From: Alitta virens
Lineage: Eukaryota > Annelida > Polychaeta > Phyllodocida > Nereididae
NCBI GenBank assembly: GCA_932294295.1
Contig: OW028578.1
Coordinates: 33,499,185-33,563,184 of the forward strand
Direction: 5' to 3'
DNA length: 64,000 bases
The stretch's first letter is position 1. Every line of letters begins with the position of its first letter. Below are positions 24,001 through 36,740 of this stretch, in pieces. The notes beneath the pieces are model-generated. The model was not told where the DNA came from, did not search any database, and saw only the letters and a program-made list of their open reading frames with translations. A program made the position numbers and the translations under genes.

Positions 24001-27000
24001 AAATGTATGTATCTATGTGTCTATAATAAAGATATTCATTCATTCATTCATTCCTAATAAATCGTAAATTACTAATACATTTGACATTAATTACTGGAAC
24101 ATATGTTGTATTGGTAAAATATTTGTGTTACATATCAGGAAAAGGCCTATATTTAGAACTAACTATAACAACATACGCAGAAATAGGCCCTGAAAGTAGG
24201 TCAATCACTGTGCCTGTTAAATTCATGGTGTGATAAAAAAAATTTCTTTAAATGTCGTAAAATACGAAGTTGCATTTTATGCAGTAGAGCAACTTGGCGT
24301 ATTGTATCGTAACGAATAACTTTCTAGGTAGTCAAATTGTGCTGCCCTGAATTCAGTGAGACCCTCTACTGCAGAGAGGCCTGATTACCCAGATAGCATT
24401 CCAAATCGAGCCAGTGTTGTTTCTGTGTTGGCAGCCGTTGACATCGAATCAACATTGCCAACGTCACGTCAATGTTGATACATTTTGGAATGCTATCTGG
24501 GTATCAGACTGAAAATCTATGCTTAGGCAAAATATAAAGGGCCCGAAGGTGGGGTAGATGTGTAACATAGCAAGGAGTCCCTTTTGAGGGAAAAACAAAA
24601 TGTTTTGATTCCGGTGACCTGGCCAACCCTATTTTTTCGTTGTGACCTTTAAGTTTTATAAAGCTTTAAGACAAAAATTTAAGTATTGTCAAATATATTG
24701 TTAATTTGTAGCAAAATAGTGACACCAGACACAATGTAGCTATAATTTATGACCTAAGACATAAACACTTGCAATCTTGAATTATCAGACAATGTCTGCA
24801 CTTGCAAATGACTTTTACCTTCATGTCTTATATTTATCAATAATAATCTGATATTTACCTGAAGATTTTAATTTCAGTCAAAATAGAAATGATAAAAAGA
24901 TGCAGTTTTCTGCAAACCTTTTGAAATTGTATGCCTGATGACTCAAATCAAGGCCAAAAGAAAAAAAAATATCAATGATTGAAATTTATACATATTATGA
25001 TGAGAAAGTTATCCGTTTAGAATATTTTTTTCACGACCAACCAACAGTATTTTTTCAGGGGCTGCCCACTGGATTCAAACAAACCCTTTTAGACTTTAAG
25101 ACAGCAATTACACTTTGGCTACGCAAAAAATTAACCCATGCTAACATATTGAGGATATTGGCACGAAGCTATCCAGGGAACCTGACAAGTCAGACCAAGT
25201 GACAAGTCAGACCAAGTGACAAGTCAGACCAAGTGACAAGTCAGACCAAGTGACAAGTCAGACCAAGTGACAAGTCAGACCAAGTGACAAGTCAGACCAA
25301 GCTAGACCTATATCTAGGGACCTCGATAAAGCTGGCTAACTTAATTGTTAAAAATGGTTATGGAAAGTCTAAAAAAAAAGACACGATCAAAAGTGATACT
25401 CAAAATGTCTAAAAGTTTGTCAAAATATCTAGGCCTAAAAAATGAGCTAAGACTCTGGTCAGAGATTTACAGAGTGTTTTGAGGTTTATCATATAATTTT
25501 GTCCAAATTACTCCACTCACAATGTATCACATGAGAAGAAATATTCATGACTTTTACGCAGGGCGTTTTCCACAAATGCAACCAGCATGACATGGCGACA
25601 CGACTTGATAAAATTCTGCGAAAAAAATTTGGCAAGTTCAGGTGTATGCAGACTTCTGGCTTCGATGAAGTTTCTGTAAGCGTAATCCAAAACTTCATAC
25701 TTTGCATTTCTGAAATTAAGAAAGAAAAACGATTCTGATTGTCTATTCTCAAAATATGGCTGTCAAACAGGGGTGTTCTGGTGCTTTTAGGCAGTCGCTG
25801 CCATTCCTTTTTTTATTTCCATCAGAAAAAAATAAAAGATCTAAATTAACTTATCTGACTGTTTAGTAATTGCTCATCTTCACAAATATCACAACGTATT
25901 TATGCAACTATTAAACATCGATTTAAGTTAAACTTGGAAATCAACATGTTACGCGATAACTTAAGTCTTCTTTAAACGTTCCTTTATTACTGGAGTTATG
26001 TTGCAGGATATACGCTAAATATATTCCATTCGTGATATTCAATCATGCAGTTGAAATGGGATCCCCCCAATTATTCGGAACATTCTGATATCCAGAAATG
26101 CTAATAACAAGAATTGATTATATCATTCTGTAGCAGGGGCAATGCCAATTAAGTGTATAAAACGGATCTCACTTATTATAAAAAAAAATATGGAAAACAC
26201 CCCAGTGAAAATATAAAATTGCTGAGGCTGGTGGGTGGATCAGGGCTTTATGTCCTGTATTTTTGCACCTGAATGCAAGGACCATGGCAATGAGATATTG
26301 GATGAAACAGCCAGCTGACTTAGGCTTTACCGGGAATCGAACCCGGGACCCAGTGGTTTGAAGCCCAGTGCGCTCCCACTGAGCTAGGCCCAACCACTCT
26401 ATAAACATGATAAAACTGCAGGGGAAAAAACTGAATATCTTAATTATATACAGTTGGAAGAAGAATTATTCAACCTCCTGGAATTTTGGATAAAAATATG
26501 TCAACTATAATTCTGCACAGGACAAAAATGACACAAGCCATCATCAATATTTTCTTGGAAGTGACAATTCATGATATTTTGCAAATTTTAATGCTATTTT
26601 TAGCAGATTTTCTCTGAATTTCGTGAAATGCATCCTGGCAAACATTTTAGCCAGAAATCATGAAATAGCAGCTGGCTGGTGAAAAAGTAGAGGGACTACA
26701 GTAGTAACATAACATTCGGCGAAAATGCATCAAACTTACATATTATTCTTAAAAGGTCAAACTTTGGTTCTTGTACTTTATAATAATTTTGCTTATTGCT
26801 TTGTCAATAAAAAAATTTAAAGTAAAAGTTTTCAAACATACACTTATTATTACTATCTATTGAGAGAAGGCAAAACAATAGCCAATTTTCATGAAATTGT
26901 ATTCGTTTGAATTGGAACAGTGCCAATGATATTGCAATATTTCATCATAAATAACCAGGCGATGACTAAAAAAAATTGTCATAATAGAAAGCTTGATTCA

Positions 27001-30000
27001 ACAATAGCAATGACCCCACAGACCATAGCAACCCAATACCCCAAAAATGGCAGGTGTGGGAGTTCATATGTGCAAAGGTTATGTAACATTACATAAATGT
27101 TGCAAAACAGCAGTAAAATTAGCAAAACATGACACATTATCACATCCTGAAAAATTGTGATGATGGCAATTGTCATTTATGTCCTGTGCAATATTATAGT
27201 TGGCAAATTTTCATGCAAATTCAATGGGGGTTGAATAATTCTGATTTCAACTGTAATGAATCAACCAATCAACCAGATATACTCACTCTTTTTCCTTGGG
27301 TTTAGTGACTAGAATAAGATCATTGAAGAGAAAGGTGTAGACGGCAATTTTATGTTCAGTGATTTTGTTCAACTGCAGCTTATGATGATGCGGTTTCATC
27401 AGGTGAATTAATTGTCCTTGTTTCACCAAATGGCGGTTCATACTAACAATTGGGATTTTCTTTAAATGTCTAAAATCAAGCTGTCTGTCAATAGAAGCAA
27501 TTTGTTCCATGCTGGCCATCTGGCGAGCTAGCTCATTGCTACGTCTGACAACCTGTAAAATCAAATATTTTACATTAAATGTTGTTTATGACTCAAAGAT
27601 CATATGATTTACATGTAGTTATCTAAATCGTGGAAATAATTGACATTTAAATACATGTGTTATGATCTGCTCTTTACATACTTGATAGTTACAATGATAA
27701 GTATGGTTCTCATGTGACCTTTGTATATATATATTCATTTTTTTGAAAATCTATCCAAATGTGTCAGTTTTCCAGTTCACAAGATTGGTTAATTAACCAG
27801 AATTAATTGTTAGGGGATGATGTCATGATGAGATGACAAGGCTCCACCCAGATAGTATGCCAGATCAGGAACACGTCGATCAAATGTTGACTGTTTGCCG
27901 ATGTTGTCGGGCCAATGTTCAGCTGATGAGGCATGCTATCTGTGCAGAGCATGGCTAATAACCATCTCTTACTATTGAGCCCAGTTGCCAGATCTGGACT
28001 ACATTGTTTCAAGATAGGGCTGCACAGTTCTCACGTGACCTTTGTATCTAGAAATACTTATAAAATACATGACGTCACCATTACACAATACTAGATGACG
28101 TCATTAATAATTAGGCTGTGGTGACGTCAAGCTGTGTTTTAGCACATCTGGATAGAAGGTCACACTTAAACTGGCCAGCCCTATTGCCCATTAAAAGCCA
28201 ATGTTGCGCCGATGTCTAGCTGATCTGAGCTGTTGTCTGGGAATAAATTTCTTCCTTTTGCACAGATGCCAATCAGAACATATCCCAGATAACATGCTAT
28301 GTCAGCTTGATGTCGGCGTGATGACAGCCAATTTTGAAAACGATATACCTCAAACACAGCTATGCACAATCACAAGAAATTTGAAAAAAAGCAAAATTCT
28401 CTAAGGAGAAAAGTAATTTTTGGTAGCAAATTTCATTATGTGTAGCTGAAATTTGAAAATTTCGGAAATTTGTTGAAAATACAATATATCTTTTCAATGA
28501 ATTCAATGGGATATCAATTGCCATTTTGACTAGCCACATTTTATCAGAAACTTCAGCCAGGTATAAAAATATTTGACGTATGGCACAGATTCAGATTGGA
28601 TACAAAAATTACCATTTGTAATGACTGAAGTGTTTTCTGGCCCATTTGGCCATACGAGAACCTCTTTGACGAAGTCTTTTCACAAATTTTTTCGATGAGA
28701 AGAGGAAGACGAGTGATTCGCTGCATCGGTAAAAGGAAGAACGAATCCAGCGGAAGTTTCTCCATTTCCGGAATCTTCCGACATCTTGAAATGGCCTCTC
28801 GAAAAGCCTGGTTTGTTTTGCTGCAAGATGATAAAAGTGAAAACTGAGTTTAAATATTTTACACAATCTCAAGTAATTGTTTGAATGTCTGCCTCTCTGA
28901 ATTCTTATGCTTTCTCATAATCATAATTACAGTTTTTGGGACCGGAATTGGGATGATCGTAATAATGGGTGCTCGATCCACTGCATGCAAACATATTCCA
29001 TTGTTTTAATGCTATATGCAAAGGTTAATATATAGAGTTTGTTTATATATATTTATATTGAGTTATATAATTTATTACAATGTTTATTGCTGGTAGCCAG
29101 ATGACACGCCGCATCGGCTAAAAATCAGCCCAATCACGGCCAACATGTCGACCTTATATCTGGCATGCCATCTCACTGTGTCCTGTCAGCTTCAAGCGGG
29201 GAAACCCAATTAGTAAATTCCAATCAGACTAAATCAACAAGTTTGTCTATATGCTTGCCACTATTAAATTTTTAACAGGTAAATTGCAGATCAAATAGTT
29301 GTGTTTGCATGGAGTACACGGTAGTTTGTACATTATTTCCTATTGTACATTTGGAATAAGATTTCATCAATTGATATCCCAGACAGCATTCCAAATCGTT
29401 TCAACATCGGCACAATGTCGGCGATGTTGATACGATGTTGCAACGACAGTTGCCAACACAGAACAATGCTGGGCAGATTTTGAATGCTTTCTGGGATACA
29501 GCCTGTATGATATATTTAAAAAAAAAGTATAACTGTTAGCCAAAAAAATTAAAACTTCAATTGGGTTGCTTGACTTGAAGGTAACAGCACACAGTGATCT
29601 GGGTAATTTTATGAAAATAAAGATGGTGACTTTTGTAGTACACCAAAATATCAACTCCTACACAATAGGCCATTTCGTGTATAAATATTTTCAACTCACA
29701 GTAACTCGTGATATTTCCTCCTCTGGTGGTCCATGTTGCCACAGTAACGAACATAAACATCAAAATGTTTTTCACAAAAGGTGTCAATGAGTGCACAAAC
29801 ACTCTCCAACAGATTGGAATTTAATTTGGTCTCCATAACTTTTTCCAGTTCTTCCAGAAACCTTGTAAAGACAATTACATAAATGGTTAAATGTAATGTT
29901 GATACTGTTCAGAAGCTAGTTGGATTCATAGGGACATCGACTTATTTACTGATATAATAATACCTATGTACCCTATTATGACACTGACAGATTTGTCTTT

Positions 30001-33000
30001 AATGATACCTGCTGTACCAATCATATATATAGTTATACATATCCACACATATTTCCAAAATAATGACAATTATTATAATAATATCCATTTTCTGTTTATA
30101 TATATTATGGTGAATAAACGAGTTGAACTTGAACTTGTACACATTGTTTCAACTCTTATTTGTTGAATCACAGCTGTACTATCACCTTGAGTCATTGGTA
30201 TTTCATTTTGACGATATCCATCAATACGAATTTAGGCAATTCAACTTCATTGAACAGTTTTATTATCCTTTATAACTTCTCATGAACAGCTGCTGTATGT
30301 ATGTTTTCCTTTAAATTTCCTTTCCATATCGTTAATCAGCTGATATTTTTTCACAATCTTCCCTTTAGCATGTACTGTGCCTGTACTCCAAACATTTCGA
30401 AATCTTGCTTGCTTGTACAGCAGTATAAATTACAGTATATGTACTGAGCCAGAAATAAATACAACAAACAAACCTGGAAAAGGTTAAAATGTTGCTTTTT
30501 GGGGGGGGGGGGGAGGGGTGAATGTATGCATTGAAAGTTAAATCTTAGTCTTGTTAATAAATACTTCAGTCAAAACAAATAAGACTAAAAAGGACTATGA
30601 CTACTGATTTCTTTGAAAGTTCCTAATACTTCAGAATTAGACCGAAACATTGCTGTCATTTGCTAGCACGCCAATCACGATTCTCGTCATGAGGCAGTTT
30701 GTTCGGACTACTCCAGAATCATTACCAAGATTCTACAATTTCAAGATCAATACCAAATGCGATAAGTACTCAATTATATTCCATGTTTTTACATGTCCGC
30801 TTTTACATTGTTTATAATTATTATTATAAGCTATATTCGTATAAAATATACAGTATAAATTCAAGATTAATAACAAAACTAAAATATTTAAAACAATGAT
30901 TTGCACCCAAAAAAGAGGGGTAGCAAAAACCCCAGATAATCAACTTGTGGCTAAATATTCTATAATATCACAGATATCTTTTTTACTCAGACTAAAGTCT
31001 TCACACAACTCATCCCTGATATGAATTAATTCCATGATTTGAACACCAATTATTTGGTCACTCTCTAAAACAGTTTTGTAGTAATTCTCTTTTACAAGTT
31101 TACTGATATTGCTTGAACTACAATTAATCACATCATGGGGTTTTATACATGGCCAAATGTGCCACGTGCATTTTCCATGAGAAGGATAAACGCTTGGAAA
31201 ACGCAAGGTTTTTAGCTAATTATAATGAAGTAAAAACCATGCGTTTTCCATGTGTTTATCCAAACGCCATGTACCATGCTTATGACAGACACATCTAAAA
31301 TTTCTAGCCATTACAGTTTATTATACAAAACCAACCTTCTTGAGACAGCCAATACATCAGGGGTATTTGAGACCACAATTTGTCTGTCCCTTTTTCCAAG
31401 ATGGTCTTCCCCCAAACTCAACGGTGCCAGGAAGTTGCCATTGAACATCGTGAGAGCTTCACAGTATGACCTCTCTGTCGAGATTATCTCATTGATAAGC
31501 TGAAATATGACATACAGTACTTTAATTAAGGTTGGTATAACTAGAATATTAAACAAATATTGCATGTTGCAAATGTGTCATACAAAATACAGTGCAAATA
31601 CACTATTGCTGTGATTGGAAAAAATCTAAATGTATTTCTATTGTATATAAGATAAATTACATAAATATTATGATGCATAATAAACCCAATACTGAATGTA
31701 TAATACAATATCTAACACAATAGTATTGGTAGATGACTTTGGCTTATATAATAATAAGCTTTTGAAATATTGAATTATGCCAAACGCTAGATAAAAGAAA
31801 TTAACTCTCATATATTAATGGTCAATTAAATATAATATAATAAAGCACTTAGAAAACTAATATAAGCACTTGAGGTTTTTTATACAGCAGTTTGAGTTTT
31901 CATATCATCAAATTATAGATATTATCTAAAGTAAACAATGGTGTCTTGTGTAGCATGATGGATAAGGGATTATATGATAAAATAGAATAGAACAGGATAC
32001 AACAGAATAGAATATGACAAATACATAAAGTAATATAATAAATGAAGCATCATAACTAAAACAGAATAGAATGTTTCTTTTGATAGGTTAATCGACTAAC
32101 AAATAATTGGAATACAATATAATAGAATTGTCTTATTTAAAGAATACTCTAAAACTCCATGAATAGAACAGAATAGAATGCATCATTTGATCATGAATAT
32201 AACAGAATTGTCTTATTTAAAAAATACTCTAAAACTCCAGGAATGGAATAGAATAGAATAGAATGCATTATTTGATCGTGAATATAATAGAATTGTCTTA
32301 TTTAAACAATACTCTAAAACTCCAGGAATAGAATAGAATAGAATGCATCATTTGATCGTGAATATAATAGAATTGTCTTATTTAAAAAATACTCTAAAAC
32401 TCCAGGAATGGAATAGAATAGAATGCATCATTTGATCGTGAATATAATAGAATTGTCTTATTTAAACAATACTCTAAAACTCCAGGAATAGAATAGAATA
32501 GAATGCATCATTTGATCGTGAATATAATAGAATTGTCTTATTTAAAAAATACTCTAAAACTCCAGGAATGGAATAGAATAGAATGCATCATTTGAGCGTG
32601 AATATAATAGAATTGTCTTATTTAAAAAATACTCTAAAACTCCAGGAATGGAATAGAATAGAATAGAATGCATTATTTGATCATGAATATAATAGAATTG
32701 TCTTATTTAAACAATACTCTAAAACTCCAGGAATAGAATAGAATAGAATGCATCATTTGATCGTGAATATAATAGAATTGTCTTATTTAAACAATACTCT
32801 AAAACTCCAGGAATAGAATAGAATAGAATGCATCATTTGATCGTGAATATAATAGAATTGTCTTATTTAAACAATACTCTAAAACTCCAGGAATAGAATA
32901 GAATAGAATGCATCATTTGATCGTGAATATAATAGAGTTGTCTTATTTAAACAATACTCTAAAACTCCAGGAATAGCATAGAATAGAATGTGTCATTTGA

Positions 33001-33242
33001 TCGTGTATAGAATAGAATTGAATAGTCTTATAATAGAATAGAATATGATAGAATAGAATAGAACCAAACAATGTTGTCAATGAATGAATCAAATAATCAT
33101 GGATGTATCATGCAGATATAGAACACAGTTCAATAAGAATACAGTACATGTGTCTGCAAACACACACACAATTATATTTTTATTTTATATGATTATATTA
33201 AATATTCACCTCTATGAGCTTGGCCTCCTGTGATGGCTCCAT
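21097..33242 (-). CDS. Ephexin-family Rho guanine nucleotide exchange factor (DH-PH-SH3)
   Basis: It activates Rho GTPases by GDP release through the DH domain. Nine coding exons, 5' to 3': 33210-33242, 31336-31499, 29700-29861, 28613-28820, 27287-27552, 25521-25709, 23564-23643, 22479-22583, 21097-21410; GT-AG throughout, phases consistent, 506 codons plus TAA. DH is about residues 12-205: it opens LINEIISTERSYCEAL and contains SFFLLPMQRITRLPLL, the most conserved DH helix. PH is about 215-368, with VYTFLFNDLILVTKPK and ending SERERWVDAL. SH3 is about 372-430, with DELTFYEGDVLNI and GWYFGERITDGARGWFP, followed by HVRARNKRQRYRLL. DH-PH-SH3 order with this SH3 linker is the ephexin layout (NGEF, ARHGEF5/16/19/26). 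The acidic tail carries two copies of LD-x-P-x-PVP. Known ephexins have longer N-termini; here an in-frame TAA lies five codons before the ATG at 33242, so either a short isoform or a missed upstream exon. Confidence 0.92.
21461..21574. mobile_element. CCCAGATAGCATTCC palindromic MITE
   Basis: Ends CCCAGATAGCATTCCAAATC and GATTTGGAATGCTATCTTGG, with a GTCGGCGATGTCAATG core. Located 50 bp upstream of the RhoGEF last-exon acceptor, in the intron. Confidence 0.85.
22616..22914. mobile_element. Inverted-repeat MITE with TTTAGGGCAGTATAGCGGACC ends
   Basis: The right end is the inverted copy (GGTCCGCTATACTGCCCTAAA). The left end is split: TTTAGGGCAG is followed by a 23-bp insertion before CAGTATAGCGGACCCAAG, with CAG duplicated. 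The inner part has two TGACGTCA-containing stretches. Open frames within it have no recognisable content. Confidence 0.75.
22915..24387. other. RhoGEF intron and exon interval, no extra feature
   Basis: Apart from the exon at 23564-23643 I see AT-rich intron and a short (ATTC)n near 24035. No repeat family member is recognised. Confidence 0.5.
24388..24501. mobile_element. CCCAGATAGCATTCC palindromic MITE
   Basis: Ends CCCAGATAGCATTCCAAATCG and TTTTGGAATGCTATCTGGG. The core has CAACATTGCCAACGTCACG. Followed at about 24540-24590 by a minus-strand scrap of SINE family 2 (GATGTGTAACATAG). Confidence 0.85.
25183..25301. repeat. 17-bp minisatellite GACAAGTCAGACCAAGT x7
   Basis: Seven head-to-tail units at 17-bp steps from 25183, with almost no divergence. 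It lies in the intron downstream of the RhoGEF PH exon at 25521-25709. Confidence 0.97.
26213..26397 (-). mobile_element. tRNA-derived SINE (family 1)
   Basis: On the minus strand it begins GGGCCTAGCTCAGTGGGAG and has the B box GGTTCGATTCCCGG. The body has the CATTGCCATGGTCCTTG and GTGCAAAAATACAGGACAT blocks. The complete head makes it one of the best copies. Confidence 0.88.
27848..28321. repeat. Cluster of divergent CCCAGATAGCATTCC-family pieces
   Basis: 27848-27943 has CCCAGATAGTATGCC and GGCATGCTATCTG ends. A second piece ends near 28243 (GCTGTTGTCTGGG). A third begins at 28283 (CCCAGATAACATGC). Cores contain GTTGCGCCGATGTC-like words. Flanking TCTCACGTGACCTTTGTAT at 28028 also occurs at about 27708 as TCTCATGTGACCTTTGTAT. 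Confidence 0.55.
28070..28129. promoter_or_regulatory. Three CRE octamers at 26-bp intervals
   Basis: Perfect palindromic TGACGTCA at 28070-28077, 28096-28103 and 28122-28129, so starts are exactly 26 bp apart. A CACGTG E-box lies at 28032. In an intron of the RhoGEF gene, between the exons at 27287-27552 and 28613-28820. The sequence is a canonical CREB/ATF site, but function here is inference, since single TGACGTCA octamers also occur in repeats elsewhere in the window. Confidence 0.4.
29096..29495. mobile_element. Two CCCAGATAGCATTCC-family MITE copies
   Basis: The copy at 29378-29495 has ends CCCAGACAGCATTCCAAATC and GAATGCTTTCTGGG with a GTCGGCGATGTTG core. A weaker copy lies at 29096-29177 (CCAGATGACACGCC to TATCTGGCATGCC). 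Both are in RhoGEF introns. Confidence 0.7.
29862..31150. other. RhoGEF intron without a recognised feature
   Basis: AT-rich intron with a poly-G run at about 30500-30512. No exon is needed here: the frame and phase from 31336 to 29861 join directly. Confidence 0.55.
31182..31261. repeat. Short hairpin repeat
   Basis: GGATAAACGCTTGGAAAACG and CGTTTTCCATGTGTTTATCC are inverted copies with arms of about 31 bp and a spacer of about 18 bp. It lies downstream of exon 31336-31499, in the intron. Confidence 0.7.
32115..33003. repeat. 80-85-bp intronic minisatellite
   Basis: About 11 units carrying TAGAATTGTCTTATTTAAA, AATACTCTAAAACTCCAGGA and GCATCATTTGATCGTGAATA. Unit lengths alternate between 80 and 85 bp because the internal (GAATA)n run varies by one repeat. 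It is flanked by looser GAATA-rich sequence from 31975 and lies in the first RhoGEF intron. Confidence 0.93.
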
Positions 33243-35544
33243 GGGAATGCCGATTTAGCAAGTTGAACAATTCACAAAACGAACATTGCAAATCCATAAA
33301 TGTCTGTAAAACGTTCGCCACGTGCATCTAAGCTGAAATGAATAGCAGAAAAAAATAGCACTATAATCATCTATGAGCTATTATGTGAGCTAGAGTATAT
33401 ATATATATATATATATATTTATATAAGTCACTCAATTAGACTACATGTGTTCCTGACAGATTTTATAGAACAGCAATGTATGTATACATATCATTGATAT
33501 ATAACAGAAATATATATATTGTATGGATGCATGTATTAATTCGTTTGTAGTATAAATTTAACATTTGTAAACATAAATGTAACAGCACACACAGTGTATA
33601 TTTAATTCATTGACTTGCACATTTTCTTAATTAATTTACCAGGAAATTCCGGGAATCCAAACAAAATGATCTTGATCACTGAAGGAAACCTTCATGAAAT
33701 TGAAAATGATGATATGCAATATTGATCTAGCTAATCAGAAAGATGATACTTTGGTCAATTAACTCTTGTCTGAATGACTATTGTAAAAATGGGTCAGATG
33801 ACTAATATATACCAAGAAAACTGGATCTACGTACAATAGTCATTGACATTATGACATGTAATATAGTAAATATGTAATTACTAATCATATATTATTATAT
33901 TATAAAATCTAATGTATTATAATTCCCTGTCAAATAATAATTGAAAATTAATTTATTGTATATATATGAATGGTAATACTCTTGTTTATACATGTACAAA
34001 CATTTAAAGAGTTTTCGGATATTTACGAGCTGAGTTTAGTTGCACCCACACAGCTACAATTCCTCAATATAATTATCAAGGCGAAATCATAACACTATCA
34101 TCCATACACAAACAATAATTAACATTACAAGAGAAACAATACACATACATACCATGTCTGAAGAGTATGTACACACCAGTTTAATCCAGTCAGCTGCATG
34201 CATAAATTTTAACACGTGAAATAGACGCTGTGTTTACTATGGTTGACCTACTTTTTGGTCCATGGGCCAAACATGCACCTGCCAATCCTAAATGTTTTTT
34301 TTTTTTTTTTTTTTTTTTCCTTTTCACATTGACATAATGTCACACTACCTGTCAACAGGTTATCAAAGATAGCTTGCAGGCTTGGAGAGATCCATGAAGA
34401 GTGATTCACTTAAATATGTCAAGGAGGGCATTAAAATGTGGCCTATTTTATCAATAGGCCACTTAATAGTGATTGATTTCAGTGATGATGCTTGAATTAA
34501 AGGCAAATGAGATATGGCATATTCAGAATATATAAGCCAAATCAGTTTGTACATTGTTCATTACAGACAGACTGACTGACTGACTGACTGACTGACTGAA
34601 ATAAGTATTTAGTACTTCAAACTTCACATATTTATCAACTGGCTGACTGACTCAAGTTTTACCATTTCACGTGATCACTGATCAATTTAACTATTGAAAG
34701 AATAATGTTTTGGGAAAATTTCACAAAGTTTCATGTCATATACTGTTTCAGTCACATGAGAGATCTATCCAGGCATGACAATTTAGCGATTAAATTTCAC
34801 ATCTCGGGAACCTCATGGTGGGAATTATGACTCAGTTCCTTGCCAAATTTATTTACGTGAGCTACTGAAGAGATGAAGGGGAATTATCATATCATTGTAT
34901 GCATTTCCAGATTGTTAGTTAGTCAGTTTGAAAATCAATCAATCAATCTTTCAATTAGTCAGCCAGTCTGTTGGTTCAATTTTAGATTTCTGAAATGATT
35001 TGTCAGTCTGTTAGTTGCTTTGTTAGTAAAAATTCACATTTAAATTCACATTTAATTTACATTAAAAATTCACATTTAAATTCAAATTTATTTGCACCAT
35101 GGTCAAGCAGAAATTATAAAGTCACAACAATTTTCAGAATACTGGCCAACTAGTCAGTGAATTTGTGAGACATTAATTGTCAGCAGAAATAATTATATAT
35201 CTAAAATTGATAACCAAGAAACACAACAATATTTTGTTTTCTTTGCAGTTTTATTATAATATGATAAATGATACAATAATCATGAGATGGATGAAACTGA
35301 TAAACAGTTTATCCAATGCAGGTTGGGCCCCATTCAAAGCATGCTAATGTGGTAATAAATTGGCAACCTATGAAAAGTATTGGATTCACATTTACTTCTT
35401 ATCAAATTGTTTAAATGGTCAAGTCAAACTGTACTACTCTACGTGTTTTGGTGGTATGTAATGTTGCATTTGAATTAACTTATAGTGTAGCAGAAAAACC
35501 CAAAATGTTTTTAAAATAAGGTTATATATATAATCATTTCTACA
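33243..35544. other. RhoGEF upstream region
   Basis: A possible acceptor (TTTCAG at 33332) suggests that the first coding exon extends 5' as UTR to 33331. There is a TA run near 33400, a poly-T run near 34295-34318 and a (GACT)n run at 34566-34598. No further coding exon or clear promoter is recognised. Confidence 0.5.
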
Positions 35545-35790
35545 CACTAAGAAAACTTGCTGGTCTAAAAAAAGTGGTTGCAACACCTTCGCGCTGTTTA
35601 GCTGGTGAGTCTTTTTATGAATCACCATGTCTGATTGACTTAACGGCCGTTAAATTAATTGTTTTTTTGATTCCGTGCCTTGACCACTTTCATAGTTTAG
35701 TACAAGTCATTGTACAAAAAAGGAAATTATTGTATATAGTGTGGAAGTGGTCAAGGCACGGATGTGATTTCAGGTAAAGTTTTCTCAGTG
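35545..35790. mobile_element. CACTAAGAAAACTT inverted-repeat element, short form
   Basis: Ends CACTAAGAAAACTT and AAGTTTTCTCAGTG. Inside is a second inverted pair, CCGTGCCTTGACCACTT and AAGTGGTCAAGGCACGG. An inverted, longer copy lies at 46970-47654. Confidence 0.75.
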
Positions 35791-36393
35791 CTACATGTTT
35801 GATTCCATCTTACAACCTAGAGACAAGTCAAGTAAATTTAACAAATAAACGTATAAACGTACTCAGAAAAAAAAAAATTGAATAGGTTATTGTCTGATGT
35901 GAAGAAGTGTTTCAGTGCTACCCAGCTAGTACTTGAGCTCAATGCATTAACAAGCCATGTCACAAATTTTCACACTACAGGAGGCCTAATTCTGTTGGTA
36001 ACTGACCTCAGACGCACTTAGCATTGTTTAACTAGTGTATGTTTGTTGCCTAATTGGGAAATCTGGCTATATGCATGGTCAGTCATGCATAAGACCGGAT
36101 CACTATGGAGATTAAAATGTACTCTCTGCAAGGAGAATAACTTTACTCACGACATAATACCTCCACTGTAGTGAGTAAGGTTACTCTCCAATACAGTGGA
36201 CCACAGTCACCACACACTTGAGAATACCTTTATTCATTGTACAGAGGGAATATTCACTGTCAATAGGTGTAACTCAGGGTGTACCTATAGAAGTTCAGAC
36301 CTTCGTTGGAGTAATGTTTAACATAGGTTTGGTTAACCTACTCTGTTATTTTTTTCTGTAAAGCGATAGAATAAATTTAATTATTAGTAAGTT

Positions 36394-36519
36394 CCCAGAT
36401 AGCATTCCAAATTGGGCTAACATTTTTGAAATATTGGCCATTGTTGGAACAACATCGTATCAACATCGTATCAGCTGAAGTCGGACCGATGTCTATCTGA
36501 TCTAACATGTTATCTGACT
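36394..36519. mobile_element. CCCAGATAGCATTCC-family MITE
   Basis: Starts CCCAGATAGCATTCCAAATTG; the right end is degenerate (ACATGTTATCTGAC). The core has ATTGTTGGAACAACATCG. Confidence 0.7.
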
Positions 36520-36622
36520 TCTCTTTTGATCATTCGAGGCTTCCCCTTTGCAGTTTTTATGCAAAAAAAAAGTAATAAAAAATGTCATATGTTTCATAGA
36601 ACAATCAAACCAAAAACTCTTG

Positions 36623-36740
36623 CCCAGATTGTATTCCAAATCGGTCCATCATCATTTCTATATTTGCACTGTCGGTAAAATATTGTATCAATATCGCTGA
36701 CATCTTGCCAATGTTCAAGCGATTTGGAATGCTATCTGAG
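36623..36740. mobile_element. CCCAGATAGCATTCC-family MITE
   Basis: Starts CCCAGATTGTATTCCAAATC and ends GATTTGGAATGCTATCTGA. Further scraps of the family lie at about 36775-36860 and 37245-37335. Confidence 0.8.

Noticed and set aside
28609..28872. 87-codon minus frame rich in arginine (KTRLFERPFQDVG...)
   Set aside because: It is an alternative frame over the RhoGEF DH exon; the correct frame contains SFFLLPMQRITRLPLL.
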